This document shows positions 1-11,149 of a stretch of 64,000 bases of DNA, in pieces (the first letter of the stretch is position 1; the number at the start of each line of letters is the position of its first letter). The stretch spans positions 8,303,134-8,367,133 of the forward strand of contig JALPQD010000016.1 in NCBI GenBank assembly GCA_023101885.1, written 5' to 3'. Source of the DNA: Typhlomys cinereus. Taxonomy: Eukaryota; Chordata; Mammalia; Rodentia; Platacanthomyidae. The notes below the pieces were generated by a model that did no database searches, was not told the DNA's origin, and worked only from the letters and a program-made list of their open reading frames with translations. The position numbers were made by a program, and so were the translations under genes.

Positions 1-356
1 CCAACACACTATTGACCCCACAAAGTCTAGCATTTGCTAAAGGCACCAAGATCCTTGGAGGCAAGGGATTGACAGCCACAATAGTGTTCCTATGCTTAAG
101 GGGAACACAGGAAAGATTTCAGGGAAATGCCACTGGGTCCTTGTACGTCATTGGAGAGGAGGGCCCAGAGGAGAGTTTGGCATGCACATTACAGGATTCT
201 CCGGGGATTGGGGGGGAGGCACTGGGGGATGGGGAGAGAGGGGTGAGGGGAGGGGGAGCAAGGGGGTCTGGGCGAGGAGGAGGGAGGGAGGGAACCGGTG
301 TACCTATTAAGTTTGTATGAGCGGAAATAATAATAAAAAATGTTAAAAAAAAAAAA
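1..356 (+). mobile_element. L1 3' UTR tail, cut by window edge
   Basis: This is the 3' end of a LINE-1 in sense orientation. It has a G-rich polypurine tract (about 200-290), the family end motif around gtttgtatgagcgg (310-323), an AATAAA-like run and a 3' poly(A) at 345-356. The same sequence recurs at 1331-1637, 14959-15310, 15843-16365, 29165-29690, 32090-32616 and 35914-36141. The window begins inside the element. No ORF2 sequence is present. Confidence 0.8.
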
Positions 357-394
357 GAAATGGCGGAGTCTGATCTTCTAGCCTTAGAAGAAGG

Positions 395-495
395 TCGATC
401 CTTGGAAACTGCAGAGCAAAATAATAAGGAGGAGGAGCAATCTAAGATGATTCCTGAAGTCATCCTTGGGCTCCATAGGCACACAGAGTGTCTTC
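395..495 (+). mobile_element. Old tRNA-derived SINE, 3' body only
   Basis: Sense fragment of the window's dominant SINE (compare 13676-13968 and 57148-57440). It retains the 'gagcaatctaagatgattcc' type body and the cacacag tail start. The tRNA-like head is missing. The tail runs straight into the pyrimidine array. Confidence 0.7.
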
Positions 496-499
496 CTTT

Positions 500-1241
<742 letters not shown>

Positions 1242-1305
1242 AGTGAATGTCTGGACTTGGTGCTCACTCTGATTTCAGGCTGTGGGGTGTTTTTAATTCC
1301 CTCTC
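1242..1305. repeat. 64-bp direct repeat, copy 2
   Basis: Second copy, 416 bp from the first and followed by the flank of the L1 tail at 1331. It is probably the original location, because it continues into non-L1 sequence. Confidence 0.85.
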
Positions 1306-1330
1306 AATTTCTTTGTTGCTCTGGAATTTT

Positions 1331-1637
1331 TTTTTATTTTTTAACATTTTTTATTATTATTTCCGCTCATACAAACTTAATAGGTAGACCAGTTCCCTCC
1401 CCCTTCCTCCTCCCCCTGAACCCCCTGCTCCCCTTCCCTCCCTCCCCGTCTCCCAGTGCCTCCCCCCCAATTCCCAGAGAGTCCTTTATTGTGTATGCCT
1501 AACTCTCCTCTGGGTCCTCCTCTCCGATGACGTACAAGGACCCAGTGGCATTTCCCTGAACCCTTTCTCGTGTTCCCCTTAAGCATAGGAACACTACTGT
1601 GGCCATCAATCCCTTGCCTCCAAGGATCTTGGTGCCT
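1331..1637 (-). mobile_element. 5'-truncated L1 3' end with 19-bp TSD
   Basis: Antisense L1 tail: T-rich start (poly(A) on the minus strand), C-rich tract, conserved 3' UTR. It is flanked by a perfect direct repeat tttgttgctctggaatttt at 1312-1330 and 1638-1656, a target-site duplication of the expected L1 size. It is only about 307 bp long. Confidence 0.9.
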
Positions 1638-1659
1638 TTTGTTGCTCTGGAATTTTGAT

Positions 1660-2530
1660 GTGCCACGAAGCTCTAATTTCTTGGGAAGTTCTTTCATCAG
1701 CCCTGTTGGCTATATGCTCACAATCTTTCCTCCCTCCTCTCTAAGTTTGGGTCGGTCTGTACCAAGGGGGAAGGTTATCTGAACTGTTAACCTTTGACTT
1801 AGTGTCTTTTGAAAAGCGCATTTTACATTTTGTTATGTCAGGATTGTAATTAGATCTGTTAATTAAAGGAAGAGTGAACTTTTCCCAAACTGGGCACCTC
1901 TTTCAATTTTTGATAAGTTTGCTTAGGTTGCTGCTGACCTTTTGCTAAGAGGTATGTCACCGTTCATTAATTGGCATATTTTAATGAGAAGGGTTGATGA
2001 ATGTGCTGGCCTTGACAATAAATAGGGCTAGCTACTGGGGTCTTATGGCCTTCAGTTGCTTCAAAGTGTCTAGTGTTTCTAGTGTAGTGACCATGAATTT
2101 GGGATGCTCAGCTAAAATTTGCCACATGACTGATCCAGAGCTTTTTTACCCAAGCTTCTCTCTCATTTTAGTCTGCTAATAATCTCATTGTACTTGTTTT
2201 ATGAGAGGGTAAACTGAGGTAATGAAAAGAAGTAATTTGAAGAAAGACTTGTAATAGTTACAATAGTGATAATAATTTCTATATTATTGATAACATTTGA
2301 TATATATAAATGATACTAATGTTAATGAGTTGAATTCTAATTGTCAGGCAATTTCCTGATCTCTACACAGGTTGTATCATTGAAGACATGAGTTTATCCT
2401 AAGGGGTAAGCACTAGCTTTGCTCTACTTTGTAAAAAGGTACTAGAAACAGACAGGAGTAATTGGACTAAGTCATGGGGTTTACAAATGGGAGAAATAGC
2501 ATTTAAACCTAGGCAGCAGGTTGCTTATTA
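1660..2530. other. No recognisable feature
   Basis: AT-rich sequence without convincing coding frames or familiar repeats. Confidence 0.5.
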
Positions 2531-2532
2531 CA

Positions 2533-2745
2533 TTTGGGTCTGAAATGTTCCCCAAAGGCCATTGTGCTAATGACTTGGTTGGCCGTGGAACTATTTGGAA
2601 GTGGCAGGACTTCCAAGGGGTGGGGCCTCGTTGGAGGATGTAGGTCATTGTGGGTGTGCCTTGGAGAGTCTTTGAGGATCTTTGCCTCTTCCTCTTTCTC
2701 TCAATGCTTTGTAGTCATTAGTAGTTGAACAACTTTGGGCTATTT
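2533..2745 (+). mobile_element. MaLR-like LTR fragment
   Basis: Resembles the 5' half of mammalian-apparent LTR retrotransposons: a gtctgaaatgttcccc opening, then a ggggtggggcctcgttggagga block. The 3' end typical of the family is absent or eroded. Confidence 0.45.
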
Positions 2746-2759
2746 CCCCACCCCTCCCC

Positions 2760-2935
2760 CACATAAAAACACCAGGGAGAAGTGGCAGCAGCCTTCACTT
2801 CATACCCTGCAAGGTGGAGCCTGGGAAATGTCAGAGCAAAACAATAAGAAGGTAGAGCAATCCAGGATAATTTCTAAAGTCGTCCTTGGGTCTCCATAGG
2901 GACACACAGTGCCCTTTTCTACACATACCTACACA
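2760..2935 (+). mobile_element. Old SINE, body without head
   Basis: Sense copy of the dominant SINE. The body from 'acaccagggagaagtggcag' to the cacacagtg tail is clear. The tRNA-like promoter boxes are missing. Confidence 0.7.
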
Positions 2936-3304
2936 CACCCACCTCCTCTTCCACTGTGACATCCTGCCTCAAAGTTTCCTTCCCTCTGTCCATTTGCTTC
3001 ATTGATCTAGAGCTACTAAGGTAGGGTCTCTGGGTGTGGTTCCACTTGCTTTGTTTTATTTCCTTGGGCATAATGAATTCTTCTGGAGTTACAACATTTA
3101 GAATATTCTTCAGTGGTTCCAAGCATTTAGACTACAAAGGAGAATACAATTCAGACTCACATTTCCTTACTTACACTCATGGATTTCTTGGGCTGTCACA
3201 AAGGAGGAAGTATCTTCTCGTTGGGGGCATGGTATAATAGTAGAATAAGCTTGAAGGGCTATCTTAGAAAACATTCTTCAATGCTCCTTTTATTTTATTA
3301 TTAT

Positions 3305-3580
3305 TATTTTTTGCATGTGTAAGTGTGGGTGTGGGTATGTGTAGAAGAGGCACTGTGGGTGCCAATGGAGACCCAAGGATGACTTTAGAAATCATCCTGG
3401 ATTGCTCTAACTTCTTATTGCTTTGCTCTGAGGTTTCTCAGGCTCCAACTTCCAGGGTATGAAGTACAGGCTGCTGCCATTTCTGCCTGGTGTTTTTATG
3501 TGGGAATCTGGGATTCAAACTCAGGTCCTTTTGCTTGTGGGGCAGAAGTTTAACTTCTCCAACCCCAATGCACCTTTGAA
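3305..3580 (-). mobile_element. Old full-length SINE
   Basis: Antisense copy of the dominant SINE. It runs from a GT-rich tail through the body to the tRNA-like head, with the reversed B-box region near 3510-3530. The head is diverged. Confidence 0.75.
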
Positions 3581-3589
3581 AGATCCTCC

Positions 3590-4480
3590 AATGTTCTAGT
3601 GCTGACATCATTTTTTTCTTTGCTTACCACTTGCAGTCTCTCTAGTGGTTTATAACAATAATCCTAAAGCAGAGTTGCTACTCAACAGTTTAAAATGTGC
3701 ACTAGGCCTTGCAGTTGCCGCAGGCTTTTCTCGCATTTTTTTTTCTTTTTTCTTGCTAAAGACATTGCCTCTTGCAAAATGTGACCATTTTTAGAATGTC
3801 TGTTTTTGAACATTGCCCTAAGTGACTTCTTTGAAATGTCTTTCAATTGTTGGTGAAGATAATTTGACACCAGTGGGCAGCTGTGTTTTTTTGGGGGGGG
3901 ATACATTTTTCCTTGTCATGGTCTTTTTGTCTCTTTCTAGAGAGAAGATAATGAAGCATGTGGGCATATATTTAGCAGATATTTTTAAAAGTCTGATTAA
4001 GTGTCCTCAGATTAACCTATTTATTTGAACATATGTCTTATGACCTTCAGTATGTTGCAAGCTCCTATTACCCTTGGCATCGTGTAGCTAGACTGTCAGA
4101 TTTGGAAAGGGATTATTTCATGTACTGAGAGGATGAAGAGCTTGCTCAGAGATATCAGACACATCTGGAACTTGAACATCTGAGTCTTAGGGTAAAGCAT
4201 TTCTGATTAAAATGTTAAATATCTCCCAGCTCATGGATAAAGGTTTCATAAACTGAAATTTTGGGAGGAAGTGAAATCCAGTTTCTCTATCAAACATATC
4301 TTGTTCTTTTATTGGGACAGAGAGAAAAGAGTGGGGGGATTGTTGGCAGAAGGTAGGTAGGAGGTGTGGGTGGGGTGCTAGCAAGTTTTATAGAGAGGAC
4401 GGTTCCTGTAAAGAACTTTGGAAAATTTAGGATTCTTTTTCTTTGCTTTTTAGAATTATTTTTTTGAGATAGGGTCACTG
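3590..4480. other. No recognisable feature
   Basis: Mostly single-copy-looking AT-rich DNA. Short frames here lack recognisable protein similarity. Confidence 0.5.
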
Positions 4481-4632
4481 CAATGTTTTCACACACATAT
4501 CATTATACTTTGTTCTTATTTTCATCCAGCATTATTCCCTTATTGCTGGTTTCCTTCCTACTCCCAAATAGCATCCTTTCTACTTTCATGATATGTATAT
4601 TGTAGTATGCTCTCTTGTTTCTCCCTTCTCCT
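4481..4632 (-). mobile_element. L1 fragment, left piece
   Basis: Antisense L1 ORF2 3'-end type sequence. It appears to resume at 5449-5640 after the LTR nest, so the LTR insertion split it. Confidence 0.5.
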
Positions 4633-5448
4633 TCCGTGTAGTCATTACTGTTTGTGTTGCTATGAGACAACACTTAGACTAAAGCAACTGAACAGAGAAA
4701 GGAAGATTTGTTTGGCTTACAGTTCCAGAGGAGAGATACAATCCATTATGGTGGAAAAGGCATGGCAGGTGGCAGACTGGAGGTGCTCGGGTCATGTCCA
4801 TCACGGAGGCTGATGGAGCTTGTTGCAGTTCACCTGCATGGTTGCTGATAAACGACCATCAAATGGCTTAAGGGAACAAGGGTTTATTCTCTCTTATGAT
4901 TCCTGGTTACAGTTCTCACTCCAGCTTGACGGGAGAGCATGCGCCAACACCAAGGCTGAGGGAACTGGCTACACCATCACCATATAACAGCTGAGAGATG
5001 GACAATCCTTACTTGCCAGACCAGCATGTCTGGCCAAGTGAACAGAAGACTGCCAACTTCCTCAACCAGCTCTCTGTATTTTATTCACCTGTTCAGGGCC
5101 TAGTCCCACCCACCATGGACTGGGCCTTCCCCATCAGCTAGACAATATCTTTCAGGTTTGCTCTGGGCTTAACTCAACCACTAATTCTCCACAAATGTGC
5201 TCAGAGCTCAAACCCTTAACTGTCAAGTTGACACTTGTGCCTAACTATGACAGAGCTCAAGCAATAGACTGCAAGAGCAAACTACTAGTGGAAGTAGGGC
5301 GGAGCTAACCAACCTCGATGCTCATCCCCTGTGATGTTCCTTCCTCCAGTAGGGCTCCACCTCCTAAAGTTGCCACAACCTTCCCAAACATCAACTAAGG
5401 ATTCAAACACATGAGCCTGTGGGGGAAACTTACATTCAAGCCATGACA
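4633..5448 (-). mobile_element. MaLR-type LTR split by a younger LTR
   Basis: On the minus strand it starts TGTCATGG (complement of 5441-5448) and ends near gactaca (complement of about 4637-4643), like ERVL-MaLR LTRs. Positions 4821-5252 belong to a second LTR inserted in it. Similar copies: 26589-26915, 60877-61247 and 62910-63227. A possible TSD ctcct (4628-4632; 5449-5453) fits only if the LTR extends four bases past the usual end. Confidence 0.65.
4821..5252 (-). mobile_element. Solo ERVL-like LTR with 5-bp TSD
   Basis: A 432-bp unit beginning TG and ending CA, flanked by gagct at 4816-4820 and 5253-5257. The 5-bp duplication and termini are those of an ERVL/MaLR-class solo LTR. Close relatives lie at 46630-47043 and 63495-63670, and a distant one at 54612-55025. 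No internal retroviral genes are present. Confidence 0.85.
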
Positions 5449-5645
5449 CTCCTAGACCTCTTCCCCTCCAATCTCTACTTGCATATCTTACATATATGTA
5501 TATACATTCATATAAATTTAAAACTAGACTCTGCAGATGAGAACAAGTGTGATATTTGTCTTTCTGAGTCTGGTTATTTAATGATCTTCAGTTCCATGCT
5601 TCTTGCTGTGAATACATCAGTTTCATTCTTTTATTTTAATTAATA
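5449..5645 (-). mobile_element. L1 fragment, right piece
   Basis: Antisense L1 sequence (gatgagaacaagtgtgatat region near 5535-5554) continuing the piece at 4481-4632. It ends at the A/T-rich tail of the PSMD4 pseudogene. Confidence 0.55.
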
Positions 5646-5649
5646 TTAA

Positions 5650-6850
5650 TTAAAAAAACTTGCCAAGCTGTATTTAGCTTGCAAAAGTTACAGATAACAT
5701 GTCTAATCCTATACCCAGCCCCATCTTACACAGTGCCCTGGCAGATTCTGCTGCCCGACTGCACCAGTCTCACTTTTTTTCTTCCTTTTTCTTGTCCTTC
5801 TTGCCATCCTTGGTGGCCTGGGAGGCCAGAGAACCCATGGCATTTCGAATGGCTTTGTCATTAGGATCCACACCTGGAAGATTCCCTAGGACACCCTGAA
5901 GGAACTCGGGGTCCTGCATCACATCATAATCGTCCTCTTCTTTGGCGGCTGGCATGTGTCCATGGCTGAGTTGGCATCAATGTCAGATGATTCTGCTTGG
6001 CCAAACTCTGCTCGCCGCAGGGGTATCTGTCTGGCACCGGCAATCTGCTCTTCCTCAGTCATGCTGCTCACTCAGGTCAGGGGGCCCAGGGCGGCCAAAC
6101 TCCTGCTGGTTGACGGTCATCTTCAACCTCCTCTTGCTACTGCCGCTGCTCTTCCACAGAAACACGAAGGGCTAGTACCGCCTCAGGATTGGCACTAGGA
6201 TCCACTCCGAAGCCGAAGTCGCCGATCCTGAGACCCACTATGACACCACCTTCACCAGTCAGAATTGGAGAACCGATGAGAGCATCGGCCAAGCTGGTCC
6301 AGGAGGCGCTATCACCAGAGGCGAGCCAGTTCCCGCTTTGCCGATCAGTGCACTCACAAAGGCTTCTCTGTGTTCACCTCTTCTCCAAAATTGATTATGT
6401 CAACATTCACTTTTTCTTTCTTGAGACATTTGGTTACTTTCACCACATCCTTCTCACTGTCCTCCACGGGGCTGCCCACAAAGGGGATGATGCACATCTA
6501 GGGCTTTTTGCCCTGCTGGTGTTTCAGAGCCAGATGGGCCCCACGGATGCCAGGGCAGGAGGTGATGGAAACTTTTCACCCACACAGCTGCAAGCCCAAT
6601 AGGATGCTGTCAACATCGTATGCCGTTCAAAGACCCGCTGCAACCCCGAGAATAACGTGGGCCTCATCACATTGGCCAATGACTGTGAAGTGCTGACCAT
6701 ACTCACCCCCAACGCTGGCCCCATGGTTTCCAAGCTCCACAGCATCCAGCCCAAGGGCCAGAAGTTTCCATTCCTCATGTATTCACTAGTGGTCCACACA
6801 AACCGCGGTGCTTTCAACACCATCTTGCCACCTTCCCTGCTGCTGACTGG
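5650..6850 (-). pseudogene. Psmd4: PSMD4 (Rpn10/S5a) processed pseudogene, internally inverted
   Basis: Intronless retrocopy of the 26S proteasome ubiquitin receptor PSMD4. The start codon is the complement of 6821-6823, followed by a VWA-domain start (SEYMRNG). A middle block at about 6567-6769 lies on the opposite strand and encodes [18 protein letters not shown] in the plus direction. The minus frame then resumes ([22 protein letters not shown]). The C-terminus is well preserved ([36 protein letters not shown]; 5770-5940). An Ala-rich stretch before the second UIM is deleted near 6118-6135. Stops occur, for example in the tract equivalent to HRQGKNHKM. The 3' UTR with a decayed polyadenylation signal ends near 5660. 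No function is expected. Confidence 0.95.
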
Positions 6851-6862
6851 CCCTCCAAGCTC

Positions 6863-7305
6863 TTTTTTTTTTTTTTTAAATTAACTTTATTATTACAAAG
6901 AAAAATTTAAAGCAGTAGACTTTACAACATACAGGAAACAATTCCTAAACCATAAACAGAAATTCAACATCGCTGTGCATTTCATGACACATAAAGACAG
7001 AAATTCAAAGGGACCTAACTCTATTCAAAAACCCAACCAAATCCACAATTCTGGCTCTGAGGATCACACCACCACACAAATCTTCCAGCATGGTAGGCAG
7101 AACTCATCACCCAACTATGTACAATGTCACCGTCTACCATCCCTTGGCTGTCTCTCTTAGATCACACCCACATACCCAACCCTACTTCTGAATTTTACAC
7201 CACAGAATGTGTCAGCTGACCCGAGCATCTCAGGCCCATAAGTGGCTCTAACAAACTGATCACGTATAGCAAAGCTCCATAATCATATTGGAATTCCAAG
7301 TCAAA
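6863..7305 (-). pseudogene. Unidentified 3'-UTR retrocopy
   Basis: On the minus strand the block ends with AATAAA (complement of 6886-6891), about 9 nt, then a 15-nt poly(A) (6863-6877). This is the signature of a reverse-transcribed mRNA 3' end. About 430 bp upstream shows no repeat family and no coding frame, so it is probably 3' UTR. I do not recognise the source gene. It abuts the 5' end of the PSMD4 copy in the same orientation. Confidence 0.6.
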
Positions 7306-7423
7306 TACTCCAGACAGGAGAACATGTCTTTTTGTTTCTGTGATAACCCATCCAACATTTTATTTTCTAGATCCATCCATTTGCTAGCGAATTCTCTAAG
7401 TTCATCCTCCATTGTCTGCATTC

Positions 7424-7460
<37 letters not shown>

Positions 7461-8115
7461 TATGGAGGATCAATGGTGACTTCAGGAATCATTACGGATT
7501 GTTTATACCTCCTTTTTTTTTTTTTGCATTGGGATTTCCCAGGTTCTACCCACCAGGGCCAGAAGTATAGTGCGTTGCTGTTTTTCACTTGGCATTTTTA
7601 TATAGGTCCTGGGATCTGAACTAAGGACCATCTGCTTGTGGTCTACAGCCCCATTGTGTATTTTCTTTATAGCTGAATAAAATTACATTGTATCTACATC
7701 TTAATATTTTTCACACATTCACCTGTTGACAGACATCTATACTGCTTTGTGTCTTGGCTATTGTGAATAGCACAGCAGAAAACATAGATGTGCAATTATC
7801 TCTGTGGAATGCTACCTTAGAGTCCTTGGGAGAATATACATGCACACATACATACATAGAAGTGGAGGAGTTGGATCATACAGTAGTTCTACTTTTAGTT
7901 TTTAGAGGAGCCTCCATACAGGTTTACATTCCTACCAGCAGGATACAAAAGATCTTCTTTTCTCACAATCCTCACCAGCATTTGTTTGCTTCAAAATAGT
8001 CATCCTGACTTGGTGTGTTGAAATCTCAAATCATTTTTTAGGTGACTAAGGATGTAAAAAATTTTCTTAAAATTTTTTTGACCATTTGTGTTTCTTCTTG
8101 TTTGTTAGCATACTG
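7306..8115 (-). mobile_element. L1 ORF2 3'-terminal fragment, SINE-split
   Basis: Antisense to the ORF2p C-terminal region of mammalian L1: the reversed forms of the 'gctgaataaaatt...cattg', 'ctattgtgaatag' and 'gttggatcata' landmarks are present (7672-7890). A SINE occupies 7423-7660. The reading frame is broken. Confidence 0.75.
7423..7660 (-). mobile_element. Old SINE with (GT)n tail inside L1
   Basis: Antisense dominant SINE with its tail grown into a GT run at 7423-7458. An imperfect repeat of the ccattgt type flanks it and may be the duplicated target. Confidence 0.75.
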
Positions 8116-8400
8116 GGCTTCATTATGATGTTTTTACGCACACACAATGTATTTTGATCATATTTACTTTCTTCCCCTTTATCCCTCTTTCTCTCTCTCT
8201 TGCTCTTGTGAGACCTTCCTCTTCCTAGTTAATACCCCTCTCTTTCTACTTTCAGGCCTTTATTTTGATCATCCAAAGAATTTCATTAGGACTGTTTACA
8301 AAAGCATGTGTGAATGATTGTTGACAGGAGCACAGTCACCATACCAGTGGTTATACCACTGAAGAAAATAGCTTTCCTCCTTTACAACAATTAAGATCAC
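8116..8400 (-). mobile_element. L1 3' UTR fragment (Lx-like)
   Basis: Antisense 3' UTR of the subfamily also present at 9350-9680, 23470-24460 and 37275-37760 (landmark around ccagtggttataccactgaag, 8342-8362). Strongly diverged. Confidence 0.5.
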
Positions 8401-8429
8401 TTTTTTCTTTTTCTTTTCTTCTTCTTATT

Positions 8430-8690
8430 CTTTTTAGAGGATTAAAATAGAATTTATTAGAGGAGAGAAAGGTTGGAATTCATGGACTCCAGCTGTGGAG
8501 TGCCATGAGGGGCTAGGACGCCCTGGAGAATTCATAGTGCCTAGGCATGGAATCCATGAGGAGCAAGGAATAAGAAATGGACTCATGGAGTACCATGAGG
8601 GGCGAGGGCGCCTCCATGAGAAGCAGGCAGCTGAAAAAGAACCCATGATGTTAGAGGGTCATGGGGGCCTAGGGTGACTCTTTTTTTTTT
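8430..8690 (-). repeat. Unclassified segment with imperfect internal duplication
   Basis: Blocks at about 8482-8522 and 8578-8614 share ccatgaggggc and flanking ggactc/ggagt words. On the minus strand an AATAAA (complement of about 8454-8459) lies near the end, so it may be a transcript-derived copy. Origin unknown. Confidence 0.4.
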
Positions 8691-9345
8691 TTTTTGCATG
8701 TGTAGGTAGGTGTGTGTCATGGTTTGAAATGTGTCCGCCATAGTCTCATATGTTTAGAATGTCATGGAAACCTTTGAGAGGTGGAGCCTTGCTCGAGGAA
8801 GGTGGTCATAGGGGATGGTCTTGAGGTGGGTTAGTCTTACCCTATGTCCTGGAGAGGTTGCCTTTGCAGCCAGAAGCCTTGCAGCTCTCAACCTTCAAGG
8901 TGTTTGGAGTAATCTAGGCCTCCTCCAACTTCAGCCAGTCCATCATGTTGCCTCCACCATGAAAGACTGTATCTCCCCTTTGTAACCATAAGTTGAATAA
9001 ATTGCCCTTTCTCCCATTAAGTTATGTGAGCTTCAGTGTTGTCTCACAGCAACACACAAGAGGAAACAATACAGTGTGTGTAAGAGTGTGTGTAGGATAT
9101 GCGTATGTGTGTGTAGAAGATATTGTGTGTGTCTATGGAGGGCCAATGGTGATTTCAGAAATCATCCTGGATTGCTTTACCTTCTTATTGTTTTGTTCTG
9201 GGGTTTCCTGGGCTCTGTCTTTCAGGGCCAGAAGTGCAGGCTGCTGCCATTTTCACCCAGCACTTCCACATGGGATCTAGGATCTGCACTTAGGTCCTTC
9301 CACTTGCAGGGCAGAGGCTTTAAGCCCTGAGTTATCTATCTAGCT
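8691..9345 (-). mobile_element. Old SINE split by an LTR
   Basis: Antisense dominant SINE. Its T-rich/GT tail start (8691-8714) is separated from its body and head (9074-9345) by the LTR at 8715-9073. Confidence 0.75.
8715..9073 (+). mobile_element. MaLR solo LTR, 5-bp TSD
   Basis: A 359-bp unit starting TGTCATGGTTTGAAATG and ending ...ACA. It contains the diagnostic ccaccatgaaagactgtat (8954-8972) and a late-LTR AATAAA-type signal. It is flanked by gtgtg at 8710-8714 and 9074-9078. Because the target is a GT-rich tail, the TSD carries less weight than at 4821. Confidence 0.8.
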
Positions 9346-9349
9346 CTTA

Positions 9350-9680
9350 TTTTACACTTTTTTTGCATGTGTGCCTTACTGAGTTTCTTCTGGGTTGCCT
9401 GTGTTATAAGGTGCCTGGGCATTTGCTGGAGTGTGGATATATCAGTGGGTATACCGTTGAAGAAATCAGCATCTCTTCCCTCATTTGACATTAACCCTTA
9501 GTAGTCTTTCGAGGAGGTGTGGTTAGACCCCAAATCGTGAAGATACCTCCCAATAGTACCACTCTATGACTAGGCCTTTACACATGGGCCTTGGGGGCAT
9601 GTTCCAGATCTGAAGTGTAGCAAGCTCACTCCAATTTTGGACGCTGAATGAATCAGCAAATTGTTAATATTAAGTTGCAC
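9350..9680 (-). mobile_element. L1 3' UTR fragment (Lx-like)
   Basis: Antisense. It shares the order gcatgtgtgccttactgag, gtgggtataccgttgaagaa, then cttttgaggaggtgt-type words with other copies at 23.6 and 37.4 kb. Confidence 0.6.
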
Positions 9681-9689
9681 AATGATTGC

Positions 9690-10420
9690 GAGGAGGCGGA
9701 CTGTTTTTCCAGGGAGTTGTCAAGTTCAAACCCAGGAGAGTCATGAAGCCACAGTGTTATTACAATAGAAACAGCAATCCTGTCTTCTAGGATAAGAACC
9801 AAAACTTTTTATGAACACTGAATCAAGAGACAAGGGCCAACTTTTTAATGTCATGATACTTAATAAAGTTTATTAAAAACAGAGAAATAAAAAGTTGGTT
9901 CTTTCCTTTCAGATTCTCCCCTTCAAATTTCTCTCCAGAATTACCATCCAGACTCTGCCATTATCATTTTTAAAGCATTCTAGGTGGCACTTTAACTGCA
10001 TTATGTGTCACTGTCTTTTTGTAACACATAAGATTTCTTAGAACGGGTCTGCTATTTGTCAGGGGCCATGTAGCTTGGATTCTCCCAAAAGAGGATCAGA
10101 CATAAACTTGAATGGGTAGTTAATTTGGGAAGTAACACCATGAAATAAGAATAAGGTCATGAGAAGAAAGATGTAGGAAGTCAGGAAAATCTAATACAAG
10201 CATTGCAAAGGTCAACACTGTGGGCATTGGAGATTCACTTCTGTTGAGAACCCCTGAGAAGATAATAGAATATCACTTGGAAGGTGGTCATACTTACTGT
10301 ATCAGCTGGGGTTCCCCAGGCCACTTTCTAAAAATGTGATGTAAAAGATATAAGGATTCCAGTGGAACTGACTGTTGAGAACAGATGGTTCCAGACCCAA
10401 GTGGTGTCTTCTGCCTCTGC
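9690..10420. other. No recognisable feature
   Basis: No repeat family or coding signal seen. Confidence 0.5.
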
Positions 10421-10424
10421 CCCC

Positions 10425-10560
10425 ACCAATCAAGCCCTCAAAGAGACCTGGAGATGAAACTCAATGGTATAATTCTTTCCTAACATGCTCAGGTCCTGTG
10501 TTCACTCCTCAGCACTACCCCCTCCATCAAATCAATCAAGTAAAACCAAAACTTAAAAAG
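10425..10560 (+). mobile_element. ID-like SINE fragment
   Basis: Degenerate tRNA-like segment (gaaactcaatggtataattc, 10455-10474, and cctgtgttcactcctcagcac, 10495-10515) followed by an A-rich tail. This is the arrangement of an old ID element. Confidence 0.5.
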
Positions 10561-10579
10561 CATACCCCCAAGTCCTCAA

Positions 10580-10955
10580 GAAACCTCAAGAAACGGAATC
10601 AAACAAAGAACATCTTAAACACAGTGGTTATATTACTTCGGATGAGACCATCAACTCTGATAGAATCAGCATGGATCTTTGGCTGGAGAAATCTCTAGAG
10701 CCACTGAAAGTTTCTGAGGACTGTGCGGTCTTCTGAGTAGTTGGCTTCTACCCTCATGACTTCACAAAGGAAATCCATGGGGAGACAAGTGGACACCCAG
10801 ATAACTAAGAACTACACAGAAAGATGTTCAATAAAGGATCATGTGACAACCAGTAGCACAAAACAAAACAAAAATAAAACATTATTAGGGGTTGGCTGGG
10901 GAGAGAGTTAGAGAAGGGGAGGTCAGTTTTGGATATGATGGAAATATTTATTTTC
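10580..10955. other. No recognisable feature
   Basis: Nothing supported here. Confidence 0.4.
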
Positions 10956-10957
10956 TT

Positions 10958-11142
10958 TAAAGAAATCCTTCCTTCTTCTTTTTCTCCATTTATGTGTGTA
11001 CCATGCTGTGTGTTGAGATCAGAAGACAGCCCTGTGGAGTTGGTTCTTTCCTTCCACCTGTATACAAGTTCCAGGAGTTGAACTCAGATCATCAGGCTTA
11101 TGAGGCAAGCACCTTCACCTACTGAGCCATCTCGCTGGCTTA
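10958..11142 (-). mobile_element. B3/B2-like SINE
   Basis: Antisense. It ends with the reversed tRNA-like head 'cctactgagccatctcgctgg' (11119-11139) and carries the gaactcagatcatcaggctt middle. Confidence 0.7.
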
Positions 11143-11149
11143 GAATTGT

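Noticed and set aside
4637..5453. Exact 5-bp TSD for the outer MaLR-type LTR
   Set aside because: ttccg and ctcct do not match at the canonical ends. A ctcct pair needs four extra bases, so I left it as uncertain.
5770..5955. Intact small protein with the PSMD4 C-terminus
   Set aside because: The frame is only the well-preserved 3' part of a processed pseudogene. Upstream stops, a deletion and an inversion break the gene.
6189..6602. 137-residue plus-strand frame
   Set aside because: It is antisense to the PSMD4 pseudogene.
7306..8115. Active L1 ORF2
   Set aside because: Only the C-terminal part is recognisable; the frame is broken and split by a SINE.
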